Part shown: one piece after another, positions 25,801 to 33,438 of the stretch
How positions within the stretch are numbered: position 1 is the stretch's first letter
How the letters are laid out: every line of letters starts with the position of its first letter
Assembly (NCBI RefSeq): GCF_024498075.1
Contig: NZ_JANHOF010000003.1
Coordinates: 62,001 to 126,000, forward strand
Reading direction: 5' to 3'
DNA: 64,000 nucleotides
Source: Paenibacillus mendelii
GTDB lineage: Bacteria; Bacillota; Bacilli; Paenibacillales; Paenibacillaceae
Notes under the pieces: generated by a model
Database searches by the model: none
Told to the model about the DNA's origin: nothing
The model's input: the letters and a program-made list of their open reading frames with translations, nothing else
Translations under genes and position numbers: made by a program

Positions 25801-27706
25801 CGATATTGTGTCCTGGAAATGGGAATTCGGTGATAACAGTCCCATCAGCGTCGAGAAAGAGCCGACGCACACCTTCCCTGGCGCCGGAACGTATCCGGTT
25901 AAGCTGACCGTAACCGATTCGCAAGGACATACAAGCAGCTATACGCTGGAGCAGACAGTTGAACCGGCGGATTTCGAATTTTCGCCTCAGAACCCTAAGG
26001 AAGGGGAAGCCATTGCCTTCGTGAATACTACGGCAGGCTTCGACGAGGGGCTCATAACGTCCAGCAAGTGGCTGTTTGGAGATGGGGCGGCGGCAACGGG
26101 AATGTCCGTCACCCATTATTACGAAGATAATAAAACCTACTCCGTGCAGCTTGATAACGTGATGAAGGATGGGAATGTGCACCGGATTACCAAAGACATC
26201 ACCACAACAAACGTGGCGCCTACCGTTATCGTCGACAATGGCGTGACCTTGCTTGGCGGGCAGAATTATAGGACGGGTATACGTGTAACTGATCCGGGAC
26301 GGCAGGATCGGTATACCTGCCATTGGGATTACGGCGACGGATCGACGTCATCCTCATGCAGCTTCGATCACGCCTATGCAATCATGGAGAAGGATGCGCC
26401 GGATAAGCAATACGAGGCAGTCGTAACGGTTCGCGATGATGACGGCGGCGAGGCAAAGGCAAGCATGATATTCACCACCCGCGCCGAACGGACGCCCAAA
26501 CAGATTGCATTCTACACCTTCGACGGGACGTTCGAGGACTTCTCGGGCAACGGCAATCATGGGACGCCTGCTGTAGGGAAGCCGACATTCGTCGATGGAA
26601 TCGTCGGGAAAGCCGCGAAATTCGATGGAAGAAGCGGCGTTCTGGTCGAAGACAGCGATTCGCTTGATTTGTCTACGTCCTTCTCCCTCTCGATGTGGCT
26701 GTACAAAGAGGATGCCGGGGCAGGAGGCTACGCGCCGATCTTGACCAAAGGAAACACGTCCGACTACGGGCCGTATTCCTTCCTGCACGATCCTTCCGGC
26801 AAATCACCGGGCGTGCGGCTGGTCAGCGGCGATCGTCCGGGATATACGCATCTCTTTCCCGATACGCCTGTAGGCTTCAAGGAATGGTACTTATCTACGG
26901 TCACATGGGACGGTAAGATCATCAAGTACTACATTAACGGTGAACTGCGGGCAACCAGAGCGTGGACGGGAGTATTCAAGAATACGACCGAGAAGGTGAC
27001 GATCGGGTTCGATCCCCCTGGGGCTACCGAATATTTCCGCGGGTTGATGGATGATTTCCGGATCTTCAACTATCCGCTGACCGAGAAAGAGGTCGAGGAT
27101 CTCTATGACAGGAAGAACCCGGATATTATTCCGCCGGTTACCACTGCCGTCTCTACATCCACCAGCGGACCCGATCCCATATCCGGCTGGCACCGGTCCG
27201 ACATTACGGTAACGCTCACGGCGACGGACGATAGTTCCGGGGTGAAGATGACGGAATACCGGATGAACGGCGGAGCATGGATGGTATATACCGAGCCCGT
27301 GGTATTGTCGCAGGACGGGGTATACGCCTTCGAATACCGCAGCACCGATCATGCAGGCAACGTCGAGAGCCTCCAATCGACGGAGCTGAAGCTCGACAAG
27401 TCGGCACCAATCACGCTCTATCACTTCGACCCGATCATGGCCGTCAATAAAGCAGGGAGACCTTATATTAGCGGCTTTACCGTTACTTTGCGGGCGGAGG
27501 ATCCAACCAGCGGATCCGGAGTGAAGGGCACGGTTTACCGGATTAACGGCGGCGCCTGGATTCCGTATACCGGTTCATTCACGGCCACTGCCGGCATCAC
27601 GCATATCGTGGAATACTACAGTACCGATCATGCAGGAAATCCAGAAGTCGTTATGAACAAAATGGACTTTACCAAAGGCATCTTCACAGGTGCTGGGCGA
27701 TTCTAA
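22832..27706 (+). CDS. Large secreted multidomain protein (PKD, Big_1, OmpL47, discoidin-like, LamG)
   Basis: 1624 residues. The signal peptide spans ~1-30 (IICMVLLLGASLPAASASG); the GTG at 22832 has only a weak ribosome site, so the start is uncertain. The N-terminal ~130 residues, rich in Gly and Asp, match no family I recognise. A helical Ala/Gln-rich region (~165-430) follows. A PKD domain starts at ~450 (GGPYTANEGTAVMLDGSAS). Next come an Ig-like domain, a Big_1 domain (~630-715, VLDDQGQAVAGMPVTLDI), an OmpL47 repeat (~725-812, EYRSIDLIGNVE) and a discoidin-like domain (~825-960). Two or three more PKD units follow (SWKWEFGDNSP, HWDYGDGSTSS). A LamG domain (~1220-1410) and two OmpL47 repeats finish the protein. 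No catalytic domain and no SLH, LPXTG or TM anchor was found. It is probably an adhesin or matrix protein. Confidence 0.82.
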   Translation: MVIILRKLIATIICMVLLLGASLPAASASGLGQWIWWTEQGDSYTTLGANSSITIHTGKMQIIPHCPEGTADGINSWTDLYIVESGSITALSNGDELEDAGGGGPNSVMALSSGIFISETIGYTGPDGKIPPGEYAIVFDECQDGKFNYLIDGVIDPAFKVEYTTGVVPPLDLTKLKEAAEKEAKRWEKYKKYAEKLFALQKAADAGRNPNEKFVDFLMRSGLQDPRTMATLQLANQAKHYQGIADDPPDPDFKHITPLGNRPILDFQSNHPLDSTMQSLANEAANEQAITRQLWTLLERYQGAQAAGDTNWALTHALALNDNIDLLLSQLQRTSQRVSQFNQALSSDTQPLNDKAAGLEQLRTRVAASGLTDDETRYLRNLNMSDTEIAQFKAQFIAGDFFFTKQEMLAEGSGIVSDHNLLGTNLVTFGSHIVNVINQLLQDPTVRNDDPVAKAGGPYTANEGTAVMLDGSASASPAGITGFQWDLNGDGVYGDAQGASVSHTFTSSFQGYIGLKVTDAAGKEAVDYARITITDVNRAPVITAQSPAGRQVEQYIGMAEAFSITAADPDHDAITIEWFVDGVSSGNGSLFTYRPASVGIHAIDAVVTDGSPLGGAVRTGWTTKVLQTLPATVTLSPQSKTLRVGTVHTLTAAVLDDQGQAVAGMPVTLDITGANPASFTEATDNNGIATFRYTGTNAGDDQATAQAAELTSNTASVQWTTEDQSPPVTTATLTPAAPDGANGNYKSSVSIIFDAQDDSGIEKTEYRVNGGTWQIYQSTPIVVAAEGDHRVEYRSIDLIGNVEAIKQVSFTIVLPKQPQALFYPAGPGKNVALLEERAKIEAVSSNYDSGHSADNMLKFTYHNPWATKVKDNQWVKISLADGKQYLIDRIQIKPRPSFESQRVKDFEVAISTTTLDDAAFTTVIKSSTANNGELQEFKLPKPMWAKYILYRPLTNHGNSSVTSTQQFKVKTSLISGQTVTFKNLSTDEDNDIVSWKWEFGDNSPISVEKEPTHTFPGAGTYPVKLTVTDSQGHTSSYTLEQTVEPADFEFSPQNPKEGEAIAFVNTTAGFDEGLITSSKWLFGDGAAATGMSVTHYYEDNKTYSVQLDNVMKDGNVHRITKDITTTNVAPTVIVDNGVTLLGGQNYRTGIRVTDPGRQDRYTCHWDYGDGSTSSSCSFDHAYAIMEKDAPDKQYEAVVTVRDDDGGEAKASMIFTTRAERTPKQIAFYTFDGTFEDFSGNGNHGTPAVGKPTFVDGIVGKAAKFDGRSGVLVEDSDSLDLSTSFSLSMWLYKEDAGAGGYAPILTKGNTSDYGPYSFLHDPSGKSPGVRLVSGDRPGYTHLFPDTPVGFKEWYLSTVTWDGKIIKYYINGELRATRAWTGVFKNTTEKVTIGFDPPGATEYFRGLMDDFRIFNYPLTEKEVEDLYDRKNPDIIPPVTTAVSTSTSGPDPISGWHRSDITVTLTATDDSSGVKMTEYRMNGGAWMVYTEPVVLSQDGVYAFEYRSTDHAGNVESLQSTELKLDKSAPITLYHFDPIMAVNKAGRPYISGFTVTLRAEDPTSGSGVKGTVYRINGGAWIPYTGSFTATAGITHIVEYYSTDHAGNPEVVMNKMDFTKGIFTGAGRF

Positions 27707-27724
27707 TCGAAGGGAGGAAGAGAT

Positions 27725-27856
27725 GTGAATCACAACAAACTGGCTTGGACCAAGCCCGAGCTGGAATGCTTGGATGTCAAAAAGACGGAGTATTGGGAAT
27801 ATGTATTTAACCCCGATACGAATTTCTGGGAAGAGGTCTGGGTCAATGAGAGCTAA
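27725..27856 (+). CDS. Putative paeninodin-family lasso peptide precursor
   Basis: 43 codons from GTG. AGGGAGG (27711-27717) lies 7 bp upstream; the overlapping ATG at 27723 meets a stop at once. Residues 8-21 read WTKPELECLDVKKT. This fits the lasso leader pattern aromatic-x-x-Pro-x-Leu (W8, P11, L13) bound by the B1 protein, the LDV typical of paeninodin leaders, and a Thr at the -2 position (T21). Cleavage after E22 would leave a 21-residue core starting YWEYVFNPD. Asp31 is then core position 9, exactly where a nine-membered macrolactam ring needs its acidic acceptor. The C-terminal residue is Ser, the residue phosphorylated in paeninodin. No lasso maturation genes (B1, B2, C, HPr-kinase-like) are in the window, and the gene follows the 1624-residue protein by 18 bp. 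An aromatic residue at core position 1 is rare but known. Confidence 0.65.
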   Translation: MNHNKLAWTKPELECLDVKKTEYWEYVFNPDTNFWEEVWVNES

Positions 27857-27971
27857 TGGTCCGTTCTCGGTATCCTCTGTCTCTGGTGCCGTAAGTTTGA
27901 TACGAGTTATGGAGTAATTCTCCCAACAAGTACGCTGGAATTCATGGATGACTCGCGCGTCTCTTAAAGCA

Positions 27972-28003
27972 AGCCCTTGAAATCGTAGATTTCAAGGGCT
28001 TTT
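27972..28003. terminator. Strong bidirectional hairpin terminator
   Basis: AGCCCTTGAAAT (27972-27983) and ATTTCAAGGGCT (27989-28000) with a CGTAG loop and flanking T/A runs. It separates the lasso-like gene from the convergent NUDIX gene. Confidence 0.8.
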
Positions 28004-28053
28004 GGCATTTCACAGTGAAGCCATGGCAGGTACTAAAGAAAGAGCCGCAGCCG

Positions 28054-28620
28054 CTAGTAAAGGGGTTGAATCTGCTTTCCACCCGCTGTACGTTCCTTGA
28101 AAAGCTTGATGTATTCGTTCATCTGCTGCAAGTTTTCAGTCGCATCCGTAATGGCTTCAGACGAAGTATCAGCGAGTTTTCCTTCGAGGTACGAACAATG
28201 ATGATGATAAGGCGCCTCTTCGTTCAAGTAATTCATGATGAGCGGGATGCTCGTAGCAAGACCTTGATTCTTGGGATGCATCACCCAGTCCATCGATTTC
28301 CAGTCCAGAATGCCTTCAACCGTCTTTACAGGCGTGCTATAATGGGCATCTTCCGAAATATCGGCTGAATAGAGAACCATTCCCCCAAACTGCTGATGAT
28401 CCACCGTCCACGAGACGAGCCCCCTATAGTTGAGCTGATACTCGGTCTCAGACAGAAGGGTTTCCTCAACTATTTCACGAATCATCGATTGCCGTGGCGT
28501 TTCGTCACGTTCTATTTTTCCGCCAACACCGTTCCAGCAGCCCATCCAACTCGGCGATTCTCTGTTAAGCAGAAGTACGTGATTGCCTTGTCTGATGAAA
28601 CAAATCGTATACGTAATCAT
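28054..28620 (-). CDS. NUDIX hydrolase (MutT/8-oxo-dGTP diphosphatase-like)
   Basis: 188 residues, cytoplasmic. The Nudix box is complete: GGKIERDETPRQSMIREIVE then ETLL, with the REUxEE glutamates that hold Mg2+. The N-terminus MITYTICFIRQGNHVLLLNR and WMGCWNGVGG match the 8-oxo-dGTP diphosphatase subgroup, which sanitises the nucleotide pool. The C-terminus is about 40 residues longer than in minimal MutT proteins and ends in a charged, helical stretch. It is a single-gene unit, convergent with the lasso-like gene and divergent from the broken acetyltransferase. Other nucleoside diphosphate substrates are possible. Confidence 0.88.
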   Translation of the reverse strand: MITYTICFIRQGNHVLLLNRESPSWMGCWNGVGGKIERDETPRQSMIREIVEETLLSETEYQLNYRGLVSWTVDHQQFGGMVLYSADISEDAHYSTPVKTVEGILDWKSMDWVMHPKNQGLATSIPLIMNYLNEEAPYHHHCSYLEGKLADTSSEAITDATENLQQMNEYIKLFKERTAGGKQIQPLY

Positions 28621-28717
28621 AGGTCCTCCAGAATGACAAAATGATTATAAAGGTATTCGCAATTCTATGTAAAAACCCTTTTAATTAATCCGCTAGATGG
28701 AGATGAGCGGCTTGTAG

Positions 28718-29054
28718 CTGATCGGCCGGGTTAACATCGGCAATGTTGCCCGCGGGGCGTGGGAGAGCTGCACGATCGGCTATTTTCTAGATGAACAACG
28801 CAATGGACAAGGATTCATGACAGAGGCTGTCGGCTTGGCGGTCCGATATTGCTTTGAGACTGCCGGCTTGCACCGGGTTCAAGCAGCCGTAATGCCCCAT
28901 AATGCCGGTTCTATCCGGGTGCTTGAGAAGGTTGGCTTTCGATATGAAGGGTTCTTTCGAATATTATTTGAGAATCAACGGGAACTGGGAGCATCATAAC
29001 ACGTACAGCATAACCCGTGAATATTGGACGCCACAGCTCAAGTCTTCTAGCTAA
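28718..29054 (+). pseudogene. Degraded GNAT (RimJ/RimL-type) acetyltransferase
   Basis: The frame from 28718 encodes IGRVNIGNVARGAWESC, then GYFLDEQRNGQGFMTEAV (the acetyl-CoA loop) and VMPHNAGSIRVLEKVGFRYEG, the typical RimJ/RimL C-terminal half. It then runs off to a stop at 28999. The expected ending, with NGNWEHHNTYSITREYW, is found in the +1 frame and stops at 29054. A one-base insertion near 28950-28955 therefore breaks the gene. The N-terminal ~90 residues are also missing: a stop codon lies at 28715-28717 and no family sequence precedes it. Two lesions indicate a true pseudogene rather than a sequencing slip. Confidence 0.75.
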
Positions 29055-29062
29055 ACAAATAA

Positions 29063-29097
29063 ACCAATAGCCGGGAGCTGCCCGGACTATTGGTTAA
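29063..29097. terminator. Hairpin terminator between pseudogene and sigma factor gene
   Basis: ACCAATAG...CTATTGGT with the inner stem CCGGG/CCCGG, between two converging units. Confidence 0.65.
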
Positions 29098-29109
29098 TGG
29101 ACTTCGAGC

Positions 29110-30345
29110 TTATAGCTGCTTCGTCAAATAGGCAATCCATTGTGCCCGCAGCTCTGCTTCGGAGCAGTGGAAGATGCCCTGAAAATCATCCGGATTCCGA
29201 ATGATCTTGTTGAGCGAATCCAAGCCGTGTTCCTTTACGATGAACTCGACCATTTTATAAGAGAATTGGAATCCACCGGTCGTCTGCAGCTCGAACGAGT
29301 CATTCTCCAGCTCGTGCAGCGTGGGGACGGATCCCTTGCGCACAGTCTCTCGAATGCTGTCCTTGATGAAGGTTTGCGACATCTGATCAGCTTCATATCC
29401 ACCCAGCCCCTGCCGAATCCACCGGGGTGCGCGAGGGTTGATATCGGTGACAAGCCACATGGCGAATAAATGTGTAGCCGATTTGAGAATCGATTGGTAC
29501 GTATGCTCCGGTCCCGGATTCAAGGGTGATACCATCTTAATGATGTTGTCTTCATAGGTGCCCATGAACCAGTCAGGCGCATCCGCTTCTCCAACGGCGG
29601 CGTGGAAGGTGGGAAGATCGGGATAAAGCTCGATGACAACCTTCTTCGTGGGCTGATGATTCAACTTGGCCGCAAGCCGGTTGACGCTGACGTTCAGCTC
29701 GTTGAATAAGTCCTCGTACACATTGGTTTGGCTCTCATTCTTCGTACCTTCAGGCGTATTCTTGCTTACGATGGATATCATCTTCTGAATAGACATATGG
29801 TTTAATCCCTTCCAATCTTTTAGTTCGCTTCTTAGCTTTTCTAAGGAGCGGTATAACCTGTTTTTCACTGCGCTCTCACGCATATGGACGATCTCTGCGA
29901 TCTCGGATAGGGTGCAGTCCACGAAGAAACGCAGCGTAATGATTTGTTGATCCAATAGGCCCAGCTTTTTTAGAGCGGCACTCATATCGATTCGAATTTC
30001 CAGATTATTAGCAAAGTCCAACGTGATGAACTTTGAGCCCCAATCGATCCCGTCAAAGGACGTCTCCTGCGTGCGGGACCGTTTGCGAAATTCGTTTTTG
30101 AGCGTGTTGTGCGCGATGGTGTACAGCCAGGTGAAGAGGCTCGAATCCTGGCGGAAGGTGTGGTAATTTTCCATAGCCTTCAAGAACACCTGCTGTGTGA
30201 GATCTTCGCTGCTGGTCGAGTCCAGCTTCATGGCGAAATACTTGCGGATCCGCTGGTGATATTGGTCGAAAATGAATGCGAAAGGTTCGTGCTCGCCCTG
30301 CTTATCCGGATAAACAGGGGGCCTTGCGTCATGAGCTCCTGACAT
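29110..30345 (-). CDS. ECF-type sigma factor fused to a degenerate peptidase-MA-like domain
   Basis: 411 residues. The ATG at 30345 has AGGAGG upstream on the minus strand; a start nine codons earlier is possible. Region 2 of an ECF sigma factor lies at ~20-90 (IFDQYHQRIRKYFAMKL, DLTQQVFLKAMEN, LFTWLYTIAHNTLKNEFRK). Region 4 lies at ~120-185 (LTLSEIAEI-like helix with MRESAVKNRLYRSLEKL). The remaining ~220 residues resemble a gluzincin/peptidase MA-like domain. Where HExxH is expected it has KSATHLFAMW, and the downstream WIRQGLGGYEA has Gln for the usual catalytic-site Glu. The peptidase half is therefore probably inactive and may act as a ligand or autoinhibitory module. No anti-sigma gene is adjacent. 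Confidence 0.8.
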   Translation of the reverse strand: MSGAHDARPPVYPDKQGEHEPFAFIFDQYHQRIRKYFAMKLDSTSSEDLTQQVFLKAMENYHTFRQDSSLFTWLYTIAHNTLKNEFRKRSRTQETSFDGIDWGSKFITLDFANNLEIRIDMSAALKKLGLLDQQIITLRFFVDCTLSEIAEIVHMRESAVKNRLYRSLEKLRSELKDWKGLNHMSIQKMISIVSKNTPEGTKNESQTNVYEDLFNELNVSVNRLAAKLNHQPTKKVVIELYPDLPTFHAAVGEADAPDWFMGTYEDNIIKMVSPLNPGPEHTYQSILKSATHLFAMWLVTDINPRAPRWIRQGLGGYEADQMSQTFIKDSIRETVRKGSVPTLHELENDSFELQTTGGFQFSYKMVEFIVKEHGLDSLNKIIRNPDDFQGIFHCSEAELRAQWIAYLTKQL

Positions 30346-30451
30346 GGATGGTACCTCCTCTTGCTTTACCATACATTAGACACCTCAGTTATGAAAAAAG
30401 CCACATTGTAACCGCAAAATAGGAGCATACGCCCGTTATTTATTTTCGTAC

Positions 30452-30480
30452 TTGACCAAATGACAATGAGGCTATATAAT
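30452..30480 (+). promoter_or_regulatory. Sigma-A promoter of the thrS T-box leader
   Basis: TTGACC (30452-30457), exactly 17 bp, TATAAT (30475-30480). Transcription should begin near 30487, just ahead of the T-box structure. Confidence 0.8.
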
Positions 30481-30486
30481 GTTGAG

Positions 30487-30797
30487 CCATATACAAGCAG
30501 GCGATAATCAAAGACATGATTTCATTTCTAAGCTGTACAGAGAGAGGGGCATCAGCTGCAAGCTCCTTCAGCGACTAGCTATGGAATTACCCCTTTGTAG
30601 CCGTGTCTTTGAACCGCGTCAAGGCGCGCAGTAAGGGATACCGGATCATCCCCGTTACGGATGTGATCGAATGAGAATCCGTTCGTGTGAGCATCTTCAT
30701 GGCAGAAGTGCCGGCAGATCGAGCGCAGCGGATTGAATTAGGGTGGAACCACGAGCTAAGCGCACTCGTCCCTTTGGACGAGATGCGCTTTTTTGTG
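30487..30797 (+). ncRNA. T-box riboswitch upstream of thrS
   Basis: The conserved T-box sequence AGGGTGGAACCACG lies at about 30740-30753. It is followed by a terminator (AAGCGCA-CTCGTCC paired with GGACGAG-A-TGCGCTT, 30758-30790) and a T-run. The ~250 bases before it contain the expected long stem I region; an ACC triplet in GAATTACCCC (30589-30591) is a candidate threonine specifier. Uncharged tRNA-Thr should pair with the specifier and the TGGA bulge and open the terminator, allowing thrS expression. Confidence 0.88.
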
Positions 30798-30831
30798 TTT
30801 TCTAACTTAATTCACGAGAGGAATGATGATC

Positions 30832-32745
30832 ATGGCTATGAAACTAACACTACCAGATGGCGCAGTCCGAGAGGTGGAGCGCGGCACAACGCTGGAGCAG
30901 CTTGCAGCATCCATCAGCTCCGGCTTGAAGAAATCGGCGATAGCCGGTAAAGTCAACGGCCAATTGGTCGACTTGAACCGTCCGATTGACGAGGACAGCG
31001 ACGTGGAAATTATAACGCTTGATAGCAAGGAAGGCTTGGAGGTTTATCGTCACAGTACGGCGCATCTCATGGCGCAAGCGATCAAACGCATCTACGGTGA
31101 GAAAGCCGTAAAGCTTGGAATTGGCCCCGTTATTGAAGACGGCTTTTACTATGACATTGATATCGAGAAGCCTTTGTCCACGGACGATCTAAACGCCATC
31201 GAGAAAGAGATGGAGAGAATCGCGCAGGAGAACCTGCCGATCGCCCGCCGTGTCGTCAGCCGTGAAGAAGCGATCCGGATCTTCGAAGAGCTGGAGGATC
31301 CGCTGAAGCTGGAATTGATTCGCGACCTGCCGGAGCAGTCCGTCATTACGATTTACGATCAAGGCGAGTTCTTCGATCTCTGCCGCGGCCCGCATCTGCC
31401 GTCGACAGGCCGTATCAAGGCATTCAAGCTGCTGTCTGTAGCAGGAGCTTACTGGCGCGGAAATTCGGATAACCAAGTGCTGCAGCGCATCTATGGCACA
31501 GCTTTTCCGAAGAAAGCCCAGCTGGATGATCATCTGCATCTCCTCGAGGAAGCCAAGAAGCGCGACCACCGCAAGCTGGGCAAAGAGCTGGAATTGTTCA
31601 TGTTCTCGGAAGAAGCGCCGGGCATGCCGTTCTACCTGCCGAAGGGAATGGCGATCCGCACGGAGCTTGAGAACTTCTCGCGGGAGCAGCAGGCGAAGCA
31701 GGACTATGATGAGGTCCGCACGCCATTCATGATGAACCAGCGGCTGTGGGAGCAGTCCGGTCACTGGGATCAATACCGGGAGAATATGTACTTCACCGAG
31801 GTGGATGAGAACAAGTTTGCGCTGAAGCCAATGAACTGCCCGGGCCATATGCTGATCTTCAAGAATAAGCTGCGTTCCTATCGCGAGCTTCCGATCCGGC
31901 TGTCCGAATTCGGGCAGGTGCACCGTCACGAGCTGTCGGGCGCGCTCAACGGGATGATGCGAGTGCGCACCTTCTGTCAGGACGATGCCCATATCTTCGT
32001 GCGACCGGATCAAATCGATGGCGAGATCGGCCGCGTCATCGAGCTGATTGACCGGATTTATAAGGTGTTCGGCTTCGAATACACCATCGAGCTGTCTACC
32101 CGTCCAGAAGACCGGATGGGCTCGGAGGAGCTGTGGGACCAAGCGGAGGGTGCGCTTCAGAGCGTGCTGGATAAACGGAATATTAACTACCGGGTGAATG
32201 AAGGGGATGGGGCGTTCTACGGTCCGAAGATCGACTTCCACATCCTCGACGCCTTGAAGCGAAGCTGGCAGTGCGCAACGATTCAGCTGGACTTCCAGAT
32301 GCCGGAGAAATTCGAGCTTTCCTATATCGGGGAAGACAACCAGAAGCATCGGCCGGTCGTAATCCACCGGGCGATCTATGGCTCGATCGACCGCTTTGTC
32401 GGCATTCTGACCGAGCATTACAGCGGTCAATTCCCGCTATGGCTTGCGCCGGTACAAGTGAAGCTGCTGCCGGTATCGGACAATTTCGTCGACTATGCAT
32501 ATGAGGTCAAGCAGGCGCTTAGGCAGGCGGGGATCCGGGTTGAGCTGGATGAGCGCAATGAGAAGCTGGGCTACAAGATCCGCGAAGCGCAGCTGGAGAA
32601 AGTTCCGTACATGCTGGTGCTTGGCGAGAACGAGCGGTCGGAGCAGTCGGTAGCGATCCGCAAGCGGGGCGAGGGCGACATTGGCACCAAGGGGCTGTCG
32701 GCGTTCATCGAGCAAGTGATTGAAGAAATTAACGTCAAACAATAA
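30832..32745 (+). CDS. thrS: Threonine-tRNA ligase
   Basis: 637 residues, the usual length. The ATG at 30832 has GAGAGG about 10 bp upstream; ATGs at 30823 and 30826 are too close to the ribosome site. Domains in order are TGS (KLTLPDGAVREVERGT), the N2 editing domain with YRHSTAHLMAQA and the SAD motif, then the class II catalytic core. The catalytic core has MNCPGHMLIF with the zinc cysteine, VHRHELSGAL as motif 2 region and PVVIHRAIYGSIDRF as motif 3. The anticodon-binding domain ends the protein. It charges tRNA-Thr and is controlled by the T-box leader directly upstream. Nothing unusual was seen. Confidence 0.97.
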   Translation: MAMKLTLPDGAVREVERGTTLEQLAASISSGLKKSAIAGKVNGQLVDLNRPIDEDSDVEIITLDSKEGLEVYRHSTAHLMAQAIKRIYGEKAVKLGIGPVIEDGFYYDIDIEKPLSTDDLNAIEKEMERIAQENLPIARRVVSREEAIRIFEELEDPLKLELIRDLPEQSVITIYDQGEFFDLCRGPHLPSTGRIKAFKLLSVAGAYWRGNSDNQVLQRIYGTAFPKKAQLDDHLHLLEEAKKRDHRKLGKELELFMFSEEAPGMPFYLPKGMAIRTELENFSREQQAKQDYDEVRTPFMMNQRLWEQSGHWDQYRENMYFTEVDENKFALKPMNCPGHMLIFKNKLRSYRELPIRLSEFGQVHRHELSGALNGMMRVRTFCQDDAHIFVRPDQIDGEIGRVIELIDRIYKVFGFEYTIELSTRPEDRMGSEELWDQAEGALQSVLDKRNINYRVNEGDGAFYGPKIDFHILDALKRSWQCATIQLDFQMPEKFELSYIGEDNQKHRPVVIHRAIYGSIDRFVGILTEHYSGQFPLWLAPVQVKLLPVSDNFVDYAYEVKQALRQAGIRVELDERNEKLGYKIREAQLEKVPYMLVLGENERSEQSVAIRKRGEGDIGTKGLSAFIEQVIEEINVKQ

Positions 32746-32820
32746 ACTTCTATTATATAGAAGGAATAATCGGGTACGGTCCGCTTCATAGGTCTGCCCG
32801 CGAGCGTTCTAGCATACAAA

Positions 32821-32852
32821 CAACCGGGTGCCGATGAGCACCCGGTTGTTCG
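32821..32852 (+). terminator. Rho-independent terminator after thrS
   Basis: CAACCGGGTGC (32821-32831) pairs with GCACCCGGTTG (32838-32848), followed by TTCGTTGTT. Confidence 0.75.
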
Positions 32853-32899
32853 TTGTTCGCCCCAGATTAGACGCTGCTATGATTAAGCCCTTCAATCAT

Positions 32900-33088
32900 T
32901 CATTTGCGCTTCCTGCCATTACTCACGATTAACGCTGTAATAAAGGAAAGCTGCAGCGAGCAGATCATGGCGACAACAAGGACTAAGCCGGTATCGGAAT
33001 CCGGCCCCAGAAGCCAGGTAAGAAGAAAGAAAAGAATCACACTGATCATAACAAAGCCGCAGAAGGTGGGAAACGTATATTTGTTCAT
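32900..33088 (-). CDS. Small two-helix membrane protein of unknown function
   Basis: 62 residues. Two hydrophobic segments, FVMISVILFFLLTWLLG and GLVLVVAMICSLQLSFITALI, are separated by a short GPDSDT turn, and the basic tail NGRKRK suggests a cytoplasmic C-terminus. GAGGAGG lies 6-7 bp before the ATG on the minus strand, which separates it from a same-length reading frame on the plus strand that lacks such a site. I do not recognise the family. It is a lone gene between thrS and the dehydrogenase pair. Confidence 0.65.
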   Translation of the reverse strand: MNKYTFPTFCGFVMISVILFFLLTWLLGPDSDTGLVLVVAMICSLQLSFITALIVSNGRKRK

Positions 33089-33092
33089 GTAG

Positions 33093-33438
33093 CCTCCTCG
33101 ATAGAAGGATGATGGTTGCAGCTTGTAATCCGTTCTAGGTGAATGCGGCTGCTTATATGCGAGCTGTCTATACAGCTTATTCTCAGATTATTGTCTCCGC
33201 CTGTCAATATACTTATAGAAGTCCTTCCTGCGGCCGCGTTTTCAACACCGCACGGAATATGACTTTTTCTAGGATCGCAGCAAGTCGCAATTCTACACTT
33301 TACTTATTGATTGGGCGCGCTTACAATAACCGTGTTGTCACTCCTAAGTCCGTTATTTTGTTCAGGTCTTATGAATTCAACATAGGCATGAGGAATGAAG
33401 CCGTTCAAATTTTATATTTCATGTAGGAGGTTAGAGGA
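33093..33438 (+). other. 346-bp intergenic region without recognisable gene
   Basis: It contains the start region of the small membrane gene on the left and the AGGAGG ribosome site of the next gene on the right. A plus-strand frame of 95 codons (33139-33426) has no ribosome site and atypical composition and was not accepted. No hairpin or operator stood out. Confidence 0.5.

Noticed and set aside
32904..33092. 62-codon plus-strand frame
   Set aside because: The opposite strand has the strong ribosome site and a coherent two-helix membrane protein.
33139..33426. 95-codon plus-strand frame before the Gfo/Idh/MocA gene
   Set aside because: No ribosome site, no recognisable motif and a promoter-like location.
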